Assembly (NCBI GenBank): GCA_020161965.1
Contig: JAIUNH010000008.1
Span: 1 to 21,250, forward strand
Direction of reading: 5' to 3'
Source of the DNA: Pseudomonadota bacterium
GTDB lineage: Bacteria > Pseudomonadota > Alphaproteobacteria > CACIAM-22H2
Length of the DNA: 21,250 nt
This document shows, one piece after another, positions 1-6,619 of the stretch. The notes beneath the pieces are model-generated. The model was given only the letters and a program-made list of their open reading frames with translations. It did no database searches and was not told where the DNA came from. Position 1 is the stretch's first letter. Each line of letters opens with the position of its first letter. The translations under genes and the position numbers were made by a program.

Positions 1-1203
1 TCGCTTTATCAATCGGCTGCCGATTCCATGCTCCCGGCGCGGGCCTTCGCGGCGGCGGCGGGGCGCGGCTTCTCCTTCGGGGAGACCGAGACCGCCGATA
101 ATTGGCGGGCGGCCGGGGCGTTGTGCGAGATGATGAGCCGCGCGGCGCTGAGCCATCGCCGCCCCGCTTTCGGCATCGACGAAGTGATGCTCGGCAATGA
201 AATGGTGCCCGTCACCGAGGAAAAAGTGGCGGCGACGCCGTTCGGCACGCTGCTGCGCTTCGTCAAAGAAGGCGCACCGGTTCAACCCAAATTGCTGGTC
301 GTGGCGCCGCTATCGGGGCATTTCGCCACGCTGCTGCGCGAAACGGTGCGCGTGTTGCTGCCCGATCACGACGTCCACATCACCGATTGGGCGAACGCCC
401 GCGACGTGGGCGTCTGGAATGGCCGTTTCGGCTTCGACGAATATGTCGAGCACATCATCAAATTCCTCGAGAAAATGGGCCCCGGCTCGCATGTGCTGGC
501 GGTGTGCCAGCCTTGCGTGCAAACGCTGGCCGCCGCCGCGATCATGGCGGAAGACGACAATCCCGCCCAGCCCGCCAGCATGACGCTGATGGCCGGGCCC
601 ATCGATTGCCGGGTCAATCCCACGAAGGTCAATCACCTCGCCACCAGCAAACCGATGAGCTGGTTCGAGCGGAACTTGATCAGCTATGTGCCACTGCGTT
701 TCGCGGGCGCCATGCGCCGCGTCTATCCGGGCTTTCTGCAGCTCAGCGCGTTCATGAGCATGAATGCCGAACGGCATTTGAAGGCGCAATCCGATCTGCT
801 GCGCGCGCTCGCCAAGGGCGATACCGAGCAGGCGAACACGATCAAGAATTTCTACGACGAATATTTCGCCGTGCTCGACCTCACGGCCGAGTTCTATTTG
901 GAAACGGTCGAGCGCGTGTTCCAGAAATACGAACTCGCGCGCCGCGAACTCAAATGGCGCGGCCGCAAAGTCGACACCAAGGCGATCCGCCGCACGGCGT
1001 TGTTCACGGTCGAAGGCGAGCGCGACGATATCTGCGCGCTGGGCCAAACGGTCGCGGCGCATGATCTGTGCGACGGCCTGCGCCCCTATCGCAAGAAACA
1101 CTACATGCAAGCGGGCGTGGGGCATTATGGCGTGTTCGCCGGGCGGCGCTGGGCCGGGCAGATCTACCCGCTGGTGCGCAATACGATCCTGTCGAACGAG
1201 TAA
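1..1203 (+). CDS. phaZ: Intracellular poly(3-hydroxybutyrate) depolymerase, 5' end outside window
   Basis: This enzyme breaks down intracellular PHB granules to hydroxybutyrate units as part of carbon-reserve turnover in the cytoplasm. The reading frame is open from base 1. An ATG lies at 28, but the nine codons before it (reading LYQSAADS) resemble the usual N-terminus of the family, so the true start is probably just upstream and the gene is partial here. Counting from the ATG at 28, a CQPC motif at residues 160-163 matches the CQP nucleophile motif of PhaZ1-type depolymerases, with Cys160 as the likely nucleophile. The C-terminal GVGHYGVFAGRRW stretch carries the expected catalytic histidine. 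The 391 visible residues are close to the usual family length of about 400. An imperfect hairpin follows the TAA stop. The family call is by motif recognition; substrate range is inferred. Confidence 0.9.
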   Translation, partial: SLYQSAADSMLPARAFAAAAGRGFSFGETETADNWRAAGALCEMMSRAALSHRRPAFGIDEVMLGNEMVPVTEEKVAATPFGTLLRFVKEGAPVQPKLLVVAPLSGHFATLLRETVRVLLPDHDVHITDWANARDVGVWNGRFGFDEYVEHIIKFLEKMGPGSHVLAVCQPCVQTLAAAAIMAEDDNPAQPASMTLMAGPIDCRVNPTKVNHLATSKPMSWFERNLISYVPLRFAGAMRRVYPGFLQLSAFMSMNAERHLKAQSDLLRALAKGDTEQANTIKNFYDEYFAVLDLTAEFYLETVERVFQKYELARRELKWRGRKVDTKAIRRTALFTVEGERDDICALGQTVAAHDLCDGLRPYRKKHYMQAGVGHYGVFAGRRWAGQIYPLVRNTILSNE

Positions 1204-1213
1204 ACCCACGCCA

Positions 1214-1240
1214 CCGCCCTAAAATTTAGGCGGCGCTTTC
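1214..1240 (+). terminator. Weak terminator-like hairpin after phaZ
   Basis: CCGCC (1214-1218), one bulged C, then TAAA pair with TTTAGGCGG (1225-1233). The stem is followed by CGCTTTC rather than a clean T tract. It sits 11 bases after the phaZ stop, which suits a terminator, but the bulge and short T run make this tentative. Confidence 0.4.
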
Positions 1241-1264
1241 CTTGGAAATGCACATTCTTTGACG

Positions 1265-1293
1265 TTGCGCAGCGCCATTGTGCGCTGCACAAT
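1265..1293. promoter_or_regulatory. Nested palindromes, probable operator/promoter of the cupin/TIM-barrel operon
   Basis: Two overlapping inverted repeats are visible. The inner one is perfect: ATTGTGC (1277-1283), spacer GCT, GCACAAT (1287-1293). The outer one, TTGCGCAGCGC (1265-1275) against GCGCTGCACAA (1282-1292), matches at 10 of 11 positions. A weak sigma-70-like pair, TTGCGC (1265-1270), 17 bases, CACAAT (1288-1293), coincides with the repeats. A protein bound to the palindrome would therefore cover the -10 region, as a repressor would. The gene starts at 1321. No regulator gene lies next to it in the window, so the binding protein is unknown. Confidence 0.45.
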
Positions 1294-1320
1294 AGCGGTA
1301 TCCCAATCGTGGAGACCGCC

Positions 1321-2466
1321 ATGAATATGCAGGTTATCGACGCTGCGAAACTGGCCTCTCTCGAACACCCCGCCGGCGATCCCCTGCGCCTAAACCGCAG
1401 CGCGTTCGTGGCGATCGATCGCCATCGCGACGCGCCCTACAACGCGACCTATCGCCCGCAAGCGCTGTATAGCCGCGCGGAGAACGGGTTCCAGGCGAAC
1501 AACGAAACCCTTCTGCTGCACGAGGTCGCGACCAATCTGCCGATCCATCGGCCCGATACCGGCCCGACCGATTTCCATATGCATTTGCCGCCGGGCGGAT
1601 TTCAATTCGTGCTGGTGACGTCCGGGATGTTCACCTTCGATTACGACGGCCGGCTGCATTATGTCGGGCCGGGTGCGGTGATGCTGCAAAGCGCCATCGT
1701 GCATCGGCAGTTGTTCTATACGTGGTCGGGGCTCGACACCGAAGCGAACCTCGCCACGCCGCAATCGGCGGTGCCCGATGCGATGACGATGGGCTATTCG
1801 GGCAAGTTCCTCGAAGCCTTCATCACCGATCCGACCAGCTTCCCCAACCCGACGATCGTGCCGAGTGCCGCGGTCAACGAAGCCGAAACGCCGCGCACGG
1901 CGTTCGGGCACGCCTTGCACGATCGGCCGACGGGTGCGGATTTTTGGGTGCAGGACGCGCTGTCGCTCGACGCGCTTTACAAGCCCTTGCCCGCCGCCGG
2001 GACCGCGATCAAATCCGACGCGCCGGTCTATGTCCGCGATCTGGGCATCGAAGCCCCAAGCGGGAATCTCGTCACGGGCCACATTCTCGCGACCGATCCG
2101 CGCGATCATTCGCTGCTGCCGAAATCGTCGAGCGGTGGCGCCGATCCCGCGATCCTCGCCACGGGTGCCGTCGCAATGTATCGCGTGATCCGCGGCACGG
2201 CGGCATTCAAAGATTCCGACGGCAAGACGATCGAACTTGGGGCGAGCGACGTGATCACCACCGGCGCCAATGCGGCGACACTCGTCGCGATCGGCGAGGA
2301 TAGCCAAGTGCTGCGCCTCGGCTTGCTCGACGGCCTGGAGAATTTGCGCAAATGGACGCCCGCACAGCGCGACGCGATCGACGGGCTGGGCGGCCAGATC
2401 ATCGCCCGCACGCAAGTGCGGCCGCTGCGCCTCGACGGTAATCCGGTCGGCTATCTCTACACTTGA
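1321..2466 (+). CDS. Double-cupin domain protein of unknown function
   Basis: The 381-residue protein carries two cupin-like segments. The N-terminal one runs roughly from residue 85 to 135 and contains HMHLPPGGFQFV, a turn reading SGMFTFDYDG, then GPGAVMLQSAIVH. The C-terminal one includes YRVIRGTAAFKDSDG and ELGASDVITTG. Histidines of the first cupin (HMH and the later VHRQ) could bind a metal; the second cupin lacks obvious histidines there, so it may be structural. I chose the ATG at 1321 because GGAGA at 1311-1315 lies five bases before it; a GTG at 1309 is in frame but overlaps that site. The next gene begins 35 bases downstream on the same strand, so the two are probably co-transcribed. 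Cupins of this two-domain type include dioxygenases and isomerases of sugars or aromatics, but I cannot name a substrate. Confidence 0.8.
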   Translation: MNMQVIDAAKLASLEHPAGDPLRLNRSAFVAIDRHRDAPYNATYRPQALYSRAENGFQANNETLLLHEVATNLPIHRPDTGPTDFHMHLPPGGFQFVLVTSGMFTFDYDGRLHYVGPGAVMLQSAIVHRQLFYTWSGLDTEANLATPQSAVPDAMTMGYSGKFLEAFITDPTSFPNPTIVPSAAVNEAETPRTAFGHALHDRPTGADFWVQDALSLDALYKPLPAAGTAIKSDAPVYVRDLGIEAPSGNLVTGHILATDPRDHSLLPKSSSGGADPAILATGAVAMYRVIRGTAAFKDSDGKTIELGASDVITTGANAATLVAIGEDSQVLRLGLLDGLENLRKWTPAQRDAIDGLGGQIIARTQVRPLRLDGNPVGYLYT

Positions 2467-2501
2467 GATAAGCACGCCGATGCTGAAAGGATGCGCGTAT
2501 C

Positions 2502-3491
2502 ATGACGCGTATCCCTCAATTGAAATTCGGCTGCACCGGCGGCGGCGCCACGCATAGCGACACGAGCATCCCCGACATCGCCACCAAAGTGCGGATGATC
2601 AAGGATGCGGGCGTGTTTGACTATATCGACCGCTCGCCGCCCGACGAGGAATTCCGCGACCTGCTGAAGGCGAGCGAGCAATGCGATCTGCCCGTGCTCG
2701 CCAGCGGCTGGTTCTACACGTTGGGCCGCGACGAAGCGCTGTTCGAGCGCAATATCGTCAAGGCGCGCCTGCTCGGCAGCCTTGTCCATAACGTCCAACT
2801 GATGACGAACCACGCCGACGGCCATGTGCTGACCGACGCGGAAGTCGCGGAATTCTATCTCCGCGCCCATGATTTCGGCATGCGCCACGACGTGACCCCG
2901 TGCTTCGAAGTTCACGTCAATATGTGGTCGGAACATTACGGCCGCGTGGCGCGCGTCGCGGCACTGGTCGAAGCGCGGGGCTTGCCGTTCCGCATGACGC
3001 TCGACCATAGCCACGTCATTTTCAAGATCGACAATCCGGTCGAGCAGGACGTGCAGGCGATGCGCGCCGACGTCGAAAGCGGCAAGGTCGTGCTTGATCC
3101 CGCGAAGCCCGGGAATGTCTGCGCGCAATGGATCGCGGCGAATTACGTCGCACACGCCCATGCGCGCGCGGCGATCCCGGCGAACCCGATCAACACGCGC
3201 GCCAAACATCCGGACGGCAGTTACGGGCGCGGCATCCAATATCCGTTCATGCGGCCCGAACCCGGCCAATACGTCGCCGATTGGGACGAAGCGAAGCTCG
3301 AACCGTGGAAGCGCGTCGTGCGCGAGCTATTCGCGCATCATGCGGCGGACGCGGCAAGCCCGCTCGCCATGATCTCGTGCGAGTTCATTCCGAATATCGA
3401 TTATGGCGCCGGACACAGCTATTCGATCTTCGAGAACAACGTCGCCTGCGCGCAATGGCTGCGCAGCGAATGGGCCAAAGCGCCCCGCTAA
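2502..3491 (+). CDS. Xylose-isomerase-like TIM-barrel protein, function unknown
   Basis: This 329-residue protein looks like a member of the sugar-phosphate isomerase/epimerase (AP endonuclease-2/xylose-isomerase-like) TIM-barrel superfamily. Supporting segments, in order, are a glutamate in CFEVHVNMWSEH, an Asp-His pair in MTLDHSHV and a late glutamate in SCEFIPN. Together these could be the E-D-H-E metal site of that fold. AAAGGA at 2486-2491 lies ten bases before the ATG. It follows the cupin gene by 35 bases and probably shares its promoter, which suggests that both act on the same small polar metabolite, for example in sugar or sugar-acid catabolism. I do not recognise a characterised homologue, so the reaction is open. 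Confidence 0.75.
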   Translation: MTRIPQLKFGCTGGGATHSDTSIPDIATKVRMIKDAGVFDYIDRSPPDEEFRDLLKASEQCDLPVLASGWFYTLGRDEALFERNIVKARLLGSLVHNVQLMTNHADGHVLTDAEVAEFYLRAHDFGMRHDVTPCFEVHVNMWSEHYGRVARVAALVEARGLPFRMTLDHSHVIFKIDNPVEQDVQAMRADVESGKVVLDPAKPGNVCAQWIAANYVAHAHARAAIPANPINTRAKHPDGSYGRGIQYPFMRPEPGQYVADWDEAKLEPWKRVVRELFAHHAADAASPLAMISCEFIPNIDYGAGHSYSIFENNVACAQWLRSEWAKAPR

Positions 3492-3555
3492 TCGAACGCG
3501 CGTAGTTTCCGAGGCTACGGCGCGCCGGGGCATTTTCCTAAGTTCGTTGGTGATC

Positions 3556-3579
3556 GGAAGCGGCGGCAAGCCGCCTTCC
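3556..3579 (+). other. Stable hairpin between the TIM-barrel gene and the BON lipoprotein gene
   Basis: GGAAGCGGC (3556-3564) pairs with GCCGC plus TTCC (3570-3579, one bulged C) around a five-base GGCAA loop. A run of C rather than T follows, so it is a poor intrinsic terminator. It may instead be a structure in the 5' leader of the lipoprotein gene, whose ribosome site starts at about 3593. Confidence 0.35.
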
Positions 3580-3604
3580 CCCCCATCCGAATAGGAGAAG
3601 GCCC

Positions 3605-3919
3605 ATGCGACGATCCGCGAAATTTGCCGCGGCGCTGATGCTGGCGCTGGCCGGCGGCACGATGGCCGCGTGTACGGCCACACCGACCCGCGAGAGTGCG
3701 GGCGAATATGTCGATGATTCGGTGATCAGCACCAAGGTCCGCGCGCAGATCCTGGGCGACAAGGATCTGAAGCTGACGCAGATCGACGTGGAAACCTTTA
3801 AGGGTGCCGTTCAGCTGAGCGGCTTCGTCGACAGCGCCGCGGCCAAGTCGCGCGCGGGCGAAGTGGCGGCACAGGTCGCGGGTGTCACCCGCGTCCACAA
3901 CAATCTGGTCGTCAAATAA
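3605..3919 (+). CDS. BON-domain lipoprotein (OsmY-like)
   Basis: The 104-residue precursor starts with a short basic N-terminus and a hydrophobic stretch (residues 7-22) ending MAAC, so Cys23 is the likely lipidation site and the mature protein is probably tethered in the envelope. One BON domain follows, from about residue 36 to the end, with the typical pattern of VISTKVRAQIL, then DVETFKGAVQLSGFVDS, then VTRVHNNLVVK. BON domains bind membranes or phospholipids, and family members such as OsmY and DolP help the envelope withstand osmotic or other stress; a single BON domain makes this a short member. The AGGAGAAGG ribosome site before the ATG is strong. The gene stands alone and converges on the cold-shock gene through a bidirectional terminator. 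The lipobox is slightly non-canonical (Met at -3). Confidence 0.85.
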   Translation: MRRSAKFAAALMLALAGGTMAACTATPTRESAGEYVDDSVISTKVRAQILGDKDLKLTQIDVETFKGAVQLSGFVDSAAAKSRAGEVAAQVAGVTRVHNNLVVK

Positions 3920-3970
3920 CCCCGCGCGATTCGCGGGGCAGCAAAAAGGGGCGGCCGAGGCCGCCCCTTT
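3920..3970. terminator. Bidirectional terminator between convergent BON and csp genes
   Basis: Two hairpins lie side by side. The first is CCCCGCG (3920-3926) with CGCGGGG (3932-3938). The second is AAAGGGGCGGCC (3945-3956) with GGCCGCCCCTTT (3959-3970), a 12-base perfect inverted repeat flanked by A on one side and T on the other. The second works as an intrinsic terminator in either direction and fits the convergent gene pair exactly. Confidence 0.8.
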
Positions 3971-3976
3971 CGATCC

Positions 3977-4183
3977 TTAGACGGCGCGGATATTGACCGC
4001 CGACGTCTTGCCGTTGCGGCCCGTCTCGAGCTCGTAGCTGAGCTTCTGGCCTTCACCGACGCTCTGCATGCCAGCGCGTTCGACCGCCGAAATGTGCAGG
4101 AACACGTCAGCCTTGCCGTCTTCCGGTTGAATGAAGCCGTAGCCCTTGGTGGCGTTGAACCACTTGACCGTACCGATCGCCAT
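3977..4183 (-). CDS. cspA: Cold-shock domain protein (CspA family)
   Basis: The 68-residue protein is a single cold-shock domain (OB fold) that binds single-stranded RNA or DNA and is expected to act as an RNA chaperone in the cytoplasm. Both nucleic-acid-binding motifs are intact: RNP1 as KGYGFI at residues 13-18 and RNP2 as VFLHI at 27-31. The opening GTVKWFNATKG is diagnostic and the length is normal. GAGGA at 4191-4195 lies seven bases before the ATG. The start directly abuts the TAA of an upstream 86-codon open frame that I do not accept as a gene, and a 372-base intergenic stretch leaves room for the long regulated leader typical of csp genes. The paralogue type (constitutive or cold-induced) cannot be told from sequence. 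Confidence 0.95.
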   Translation of the reverse strand: MAIGTVKWFNATKGYGFIQPEDGKADVFLHISAVERAGMQSVGEGQKLSYELETGRNGKTSAVNIRAV

Positions 4184-4555
4184 TTATTTTTCCTCAACGA
4201 TAAACAACTCGCCGCGACCATCGCAGCAAGCATCAATTTCGGTTCCGGGGAATTCTTCGAGGGCACCAGGGGGGCCATCAGGAAATACGCCCAACCTGCT
4301 TGACGAGGCGCAACATGCCCGACAATCGCGTTTCGGGCAATCCGATTCGTCAACCAGGCATTCGCCGGTATCTATCTTGGGCAGTATCCGATAATCTAAT
4401 CGCCGTTCTTGCCCGAAGAATTTCCCGGTGCGGTCCGTTGCCATCGAAAGGTCGGACGCCGGAAAACCCTAAAAAACCAAAGACTTCGACTCGCCGCACG
4501 CATCGCCGATGCGCCGCGCGGCGTGGATTTTTTGTCGTCCCCGAAAGGAATTCCC
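4184..4555. other. Gene-free divergent region between csp and a small conserved gene
   Basis: This 372-base stretch separates the minus-strand csp from the plus-strand gene at 4556. It is visibly less GC-rich than its surroundings and holds short A and T runs. It should contain the csp promoter and leader, plus the promoter of the downstream small gene. I could not pick a confident -35/-10 pair in either direction. The minus strand carries an 86-codon open frame (4184-4444) with mixed third-position bases, unlike neighbouring genes. Near the right end are two mutually exclusive hairpins and a T6 run, listed separately. Confidence 0.6.
4499..4533 (+). promoter_or_regulatory. Attenuator-like pair of overlapping hairpins with T6 run
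   Basis: CGCATC (4499-4504) can pair with GATGCG (4508-4513). Alternatively GCGCC (4511-4515) can pair with GGCGT (4520-4524), followed at 4528-4533 by six T. The two stems share bases 4511-4513 and exclude each other. The T6 run ends 22 bases before the ATG at 4556, so this could be a leader attenuator for that gene. It could also be chance structure in GC-rich DNA. Confidence 0.3.
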
Positions 4556-4852
4556 ATGAGCTTCGCCACCGCCCGTAAGCAAGCCAATTTCCCCAAGCGC
4601 CCCGTGATCCATGTTTTCAAGATCGGCCAGGCCGTGAAGCTGATGCGCGGTTTCGGGCACCATCCGCAGAACACCAATCTCTACCGCGTCGTCGGCGCGC
4701 TGCCGCCGCTGGGCGCCTCGTTCCAGTACCGGATCCGCAGCGACCACGAGCGCCACGAGCGCATCGCGCTGGAAGACGATCTGGAAGCGGTGCGCATGCC
4801 AGCCCACGGCAAGGGCGGCGCGCAGGCCGCCGCCGTATTCGGCGCGGAATAA
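4556..4852 (+). CDS. Small conserved hypothetical protein
   Basis: This is a 98-residue protein. The ATG at 4556 is chosen over an in-frame ATG at 4409 because AAAGGAA at 4544-4550 lies five bases upstream, and because the extra 49 residues look like translated leader. The core reads FKIGQAVKLMRGF, then YRVVGALPP, then FQYRIRSDHERHERIALEDDLE. This is a pattern I recall from short uncharacterised alphaproteobacterial proteins, with a basic KxGQ opening and a YRIRS-ERI middle suggesting a small beta-barrel. There is no signal peptide or membrane helix. It stands alone, followed by a strong hairpin. No function can be assigned. Confidence 0.75.
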   Translation: MSFATARKQANFPKRPVIHVFKIGQAVKLMRGFGHHPQNTNLYRVVGALPPLGASFQYRIRSDHERHERIALEDDLEAVRMPAHGKGGAQAAAVFGAE

Positions 4853-4864
4853 ACGATGGCGCAA

Positions 4865-4887
4865 GCCGGCCGGTCACCCCGGCCGGC
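4865..4887. terminator. Perfect 9-bp hairpin between convergent genes
   Basis: GCCGGCCGG (4865-4873), loop TCACC, CCGGCCGGC (4879-4887). It lies between the stop at 4852 and the stop of the convergent DUF2938 gene at 4898. There is no T tract, so it may stop or stabilise transcripts from either side rather than act as a classical intrinsic terminator. Confidence 0.5.
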
Positions 4888-4897
4888 GAGCGCGGCC

Positions 4898-5386
4898 TTA
4901 GCCCAGGCGCGCGACGATCAAGGCCGAACCGTAGAGGCCGATCGCGAAAACGGTGTGCGCGAGAATATTGAACAGCCGAACTTGCATCGGATTGGGTCGC
5001 TTGGACGCGGCCCAACCCGCCCCCATGCCCGGCTGCATGAGGAACCAACCGGCGCCGATCGTGACCATGCCGAGAATCCACGCCGGCAGAAACGTCGGCG
5101 CCGCCAGCCATTCCGGTCCGGCGAAGACGATCAGCGCACCCGCGTAGAGAATCCCGACCGCATAATGGCCGATCCAACCGATCGCCAACTCGCGGGGCTA
5201 TTCGGCGGCGGCGGCGATGTTGTCGTGAAAGATCTTGCCTTGGGTCAGGCCGCAGAACCATCGGCCAGCGAGCGCCCAATTCGGCAACGGTATCTTGAAG
5301 ACGACGTTGAGGAAGATCGCCCAGAGATCCATCAGCGCGGTCGCGCCGACACCGATGACGATGGATTTGAAAATCAGTTCCGGCAC
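4898..5386 (-). pseudogene. DUF2938 integral membrane protein gene interrupted by an in-frame TAG
   Basis: One frame on the minus strand encodes a complete DUF2938-type membrane protein of about 162 residues except for a TAG at 5198-5200. The N-terminal part (GTG start at 5386, 62 residues) reads KSIVIGVGATALMDLWAIF, NWALAGRWF and GKIFHDNIAAAAE. After the TAG, in the same frame with no indel, the family continues with PRELAIGWIGHYAVGILYAG, ILGMVTIGAGWFLMQPGMG, NPMQVRLFNILAHTVFAIG and the end at 4898. About four membrane helices are predictable. One transition (CAG to TAG) would explain the stop. A TTG at 5188 two codons after it could restart translation and give a 96-residue C-terminal piece. 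The alternatives are a base-calling error or a recent nonsense mutation. The family's function is unknown. Confidence 0.75.
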
Positions 5387-5444
5387 CGGGCATTCCCCAC
5401 TTCGACTTGGTCGCGTTCGCGTTATTCTTGAAGCGGCGTAGCGC

Positions 5445-5520
5445 TGGCGTCCCCACGGGGATTCGAACCCCGGTCTGCACCGTGAGAGGGTGCCGTCCTG
5501 GGCCTCTAGACGATGGGGAC
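5445..5520 (-). tRNA. tRNA-Glu (anticodon CTC)
   Basis: The minus strand folds as a full 76-base tRNA. The acceptor arms are GTCCCCA (from 5520) and TGGGGAC, followed by discriminator G and an encoded CCA (5447-5445). The T arm contains GGTTCGAATCC. The anticodon stem GCACC/GGTGC encloses the loop CTCTCAC, giving anticodon CTC for glutamate GAG codons. The sequence closely follows the bacterial tRNA-Glu pattern. It lies between the threonine aldolase gene and the broken DUF2938 gene, with its own promoter-like sequence upstream. I see no integrase or duplicated tRNA end that would mark an attachment site. Confidence 0.95.
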
Positions 5521-5540
5521 AGGCCGTCGGAAGGGCTGAG

Positions 5541-5569
5541 CATGTAGCCCATCGGCCCCGGCGAATCAA
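5541..5569 (-). promoter_or_regulatory. Predicted sigma-70-type promoter of tRNA-Glu
   Basis: On the minus strand TTGATT (5569-5564), a 17-base spacer and TACATG (5546-5541) place a start near 5534, about 14 bases before the mature tRNA end at 5520. A small hairpin (CCCGGC 5557-5562 with GCCGGG 5570-5575) overlaps it and may end the threonine aldolase transcript. Confidence 0.4.
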
Positions 5570-5587
5570 GCCGGGCCCGGAAGCCCT

Positions 5588-6619
5588 TTAAATCGCGGCT
5601 TTGGCGGTGGCGATCAGGCGTTCGGCGTCGGCTTCCAGGCTGTTCCACGACGCGACGAGGCGCAAACGCTGCGTGCCCGGCCCGAACCAGCGATAGACGT
5701 TGAAGCCCGCTTGCTCGATCGCGACGATCGCCGCTTCGGGCAGATCGACGAAGACTTCGTTGGCCTGTACCGGATGGGCGAGCTTCGCCCCCGGCAAGGC
5801 GGCGAGCCCTGCGCCAAGCTTTGCCGCGATGGCGTTCGATTGGCGCGCGAGCGCCAGCCATAAATCGCCGTCGAGATAGCCGGCCATCTGTGCGGCGAGA
5901 TAGCGATGCTTGGAGAACAAATGCCCCGCGCGTTTGCGCCGGAAGGCGAGCGTGGCGGCGAGCGATTCGTCGAACACCACGATCGCTTCGACCGCGAGGC
6001 AGCCGTTCTTGGTGCCGCCGAAGGAGAGAATATCGATTCCCGCTTTCCACGTCGCCTCGGCGGGCGAACAGCCGCTGGCGACCAGCGCGTTGGCGAAGCG
6101 CGCGCCGTCGAGATGGACTTTAAGCCCATGTTTGCGCGCGACCGCCGACAATGCCGTGATCTCGGCGGGCGAATAGATCGTGCCCGCTTCCGTCGCGTTG
6201 GTCAGCGACACGGCGGCGGGCTGCACATGATGGACGGTCCCCGCCCCCGCCGCTTTTAACGCCGCGTCGAGATCGGCCGCCGCGATCTTGCCGTGATCGC
6301 CGTCGAGCCCGACGAGCTTGGCGCCGCCGGTGTAGAACTCCGGCGCACCGCATTCGTCTTCTTCGATATGGGCGGCCGCGTGGCAGAAAATCGAGCCCCA
6401 GGCTGGCGTCATCGCGGCGAGCGACAAAGCATTGGCCGCGGTGCCCGTCGCCACGAGAAACACTTTCGCCGGGCGTTCGAAGATCGCGGCGATTTTCGCT
6501 TCCACGTCGCGCGACAGCCCGTCGTTGCCATAGGGCATCGAGGGCGCGGCGTTGGCGGCATTGATCGCCGCCATCACTTGCGGATGGACGGGGGCGGTGT
6601 TGTCGGACGCGAAATTCAC
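5588..6619 (-). CDS. ltaE: Low-specificity L-threonine aldolase family, PLP-dependent
   Basis: This 343-residue enzyme should split L-threonine or L-allo-threonine into glycine and acetaldehyde in the cytoplasm. Fold-type I landmarks are all present: His84 in AHIEEDECGAPEF (ring-stacking histidine), Asp171 and Arg174 in HLDGARF, and Lys204 in SFGGTKNG as the Schiff-base lysine. The length is normal (E. coli LtaE is about 333). The GTG start at 6619 overlaps the stop of the upstream gene as GTGA, so it is probably translationally coupled to that small membrane protein. Other beta-eliminating lyases share this fold, so the exact substrate (threonine, phenylserine or another beta-hydroxy amino acid) is not certain. 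Confidence 0.88.
   Translation of the reverse strand: MNFASDNTAPVHPQVMAAINAANAAPSMPYGNDGLSRDVEAKIAAIFERPAKVFLVATGTAANALSLAAMTPAWGSIFCHAAAHIEEDECGAPEFYTGGAKLVGLDGDHGKIAAADLDAALKAAGAGTVHHVQPAAVSLTNATEAGTIYSPAEITALSAVARKHGLKVHLDGARFANALVASGCSPAEATWKAGIDILSFGGTKNGCLAVEAIVVFDESLAATLAFRRKRAGHLFSKHRYLAAQMAGYLDGDLWLALARQSNAIAAKLGAGLAALPGAKLAHPVQANEVFVDLPEAAIVAIEQAGFNVYRWFGPGTQRLRLVASWNSLEADAERLIATAKAAI

Noticed and set aside
1390..2475. A 361-codon antisense frame opposite the cupin gene
   Set aside because: No recognisable domain and a composition typical of antisense translation of GC-rich coding DNA; the plus-strand cupin has a ribosome site and family features.
4409..4555. N-terminal extension of the small conserved protein from an ATG at 4409
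   Set aside because: The ribosome site AAAGGAA at 4544-4550 fits the ATG at 4556, and the extension translates leader-like DNA containing hairpins and A/T runs.
5445..5520. tRNA-Glu as an integration (att) site of a mobile element, given the broken gene beside it
   Set aside because: No integrase, no direct repeat of the tRNA 3' end and no compositional break were seen; the neighbouring gene is broken by a point change, not an insertion.
4617..6050. A 477-codon open frame on the minus strand across the tRNA-Glu and DUF2938 region
   Set aside because: It runs through the tRNA and out of frame through two recognisable genes, with arginine-rich low-complexity translation typical of shadow frames.
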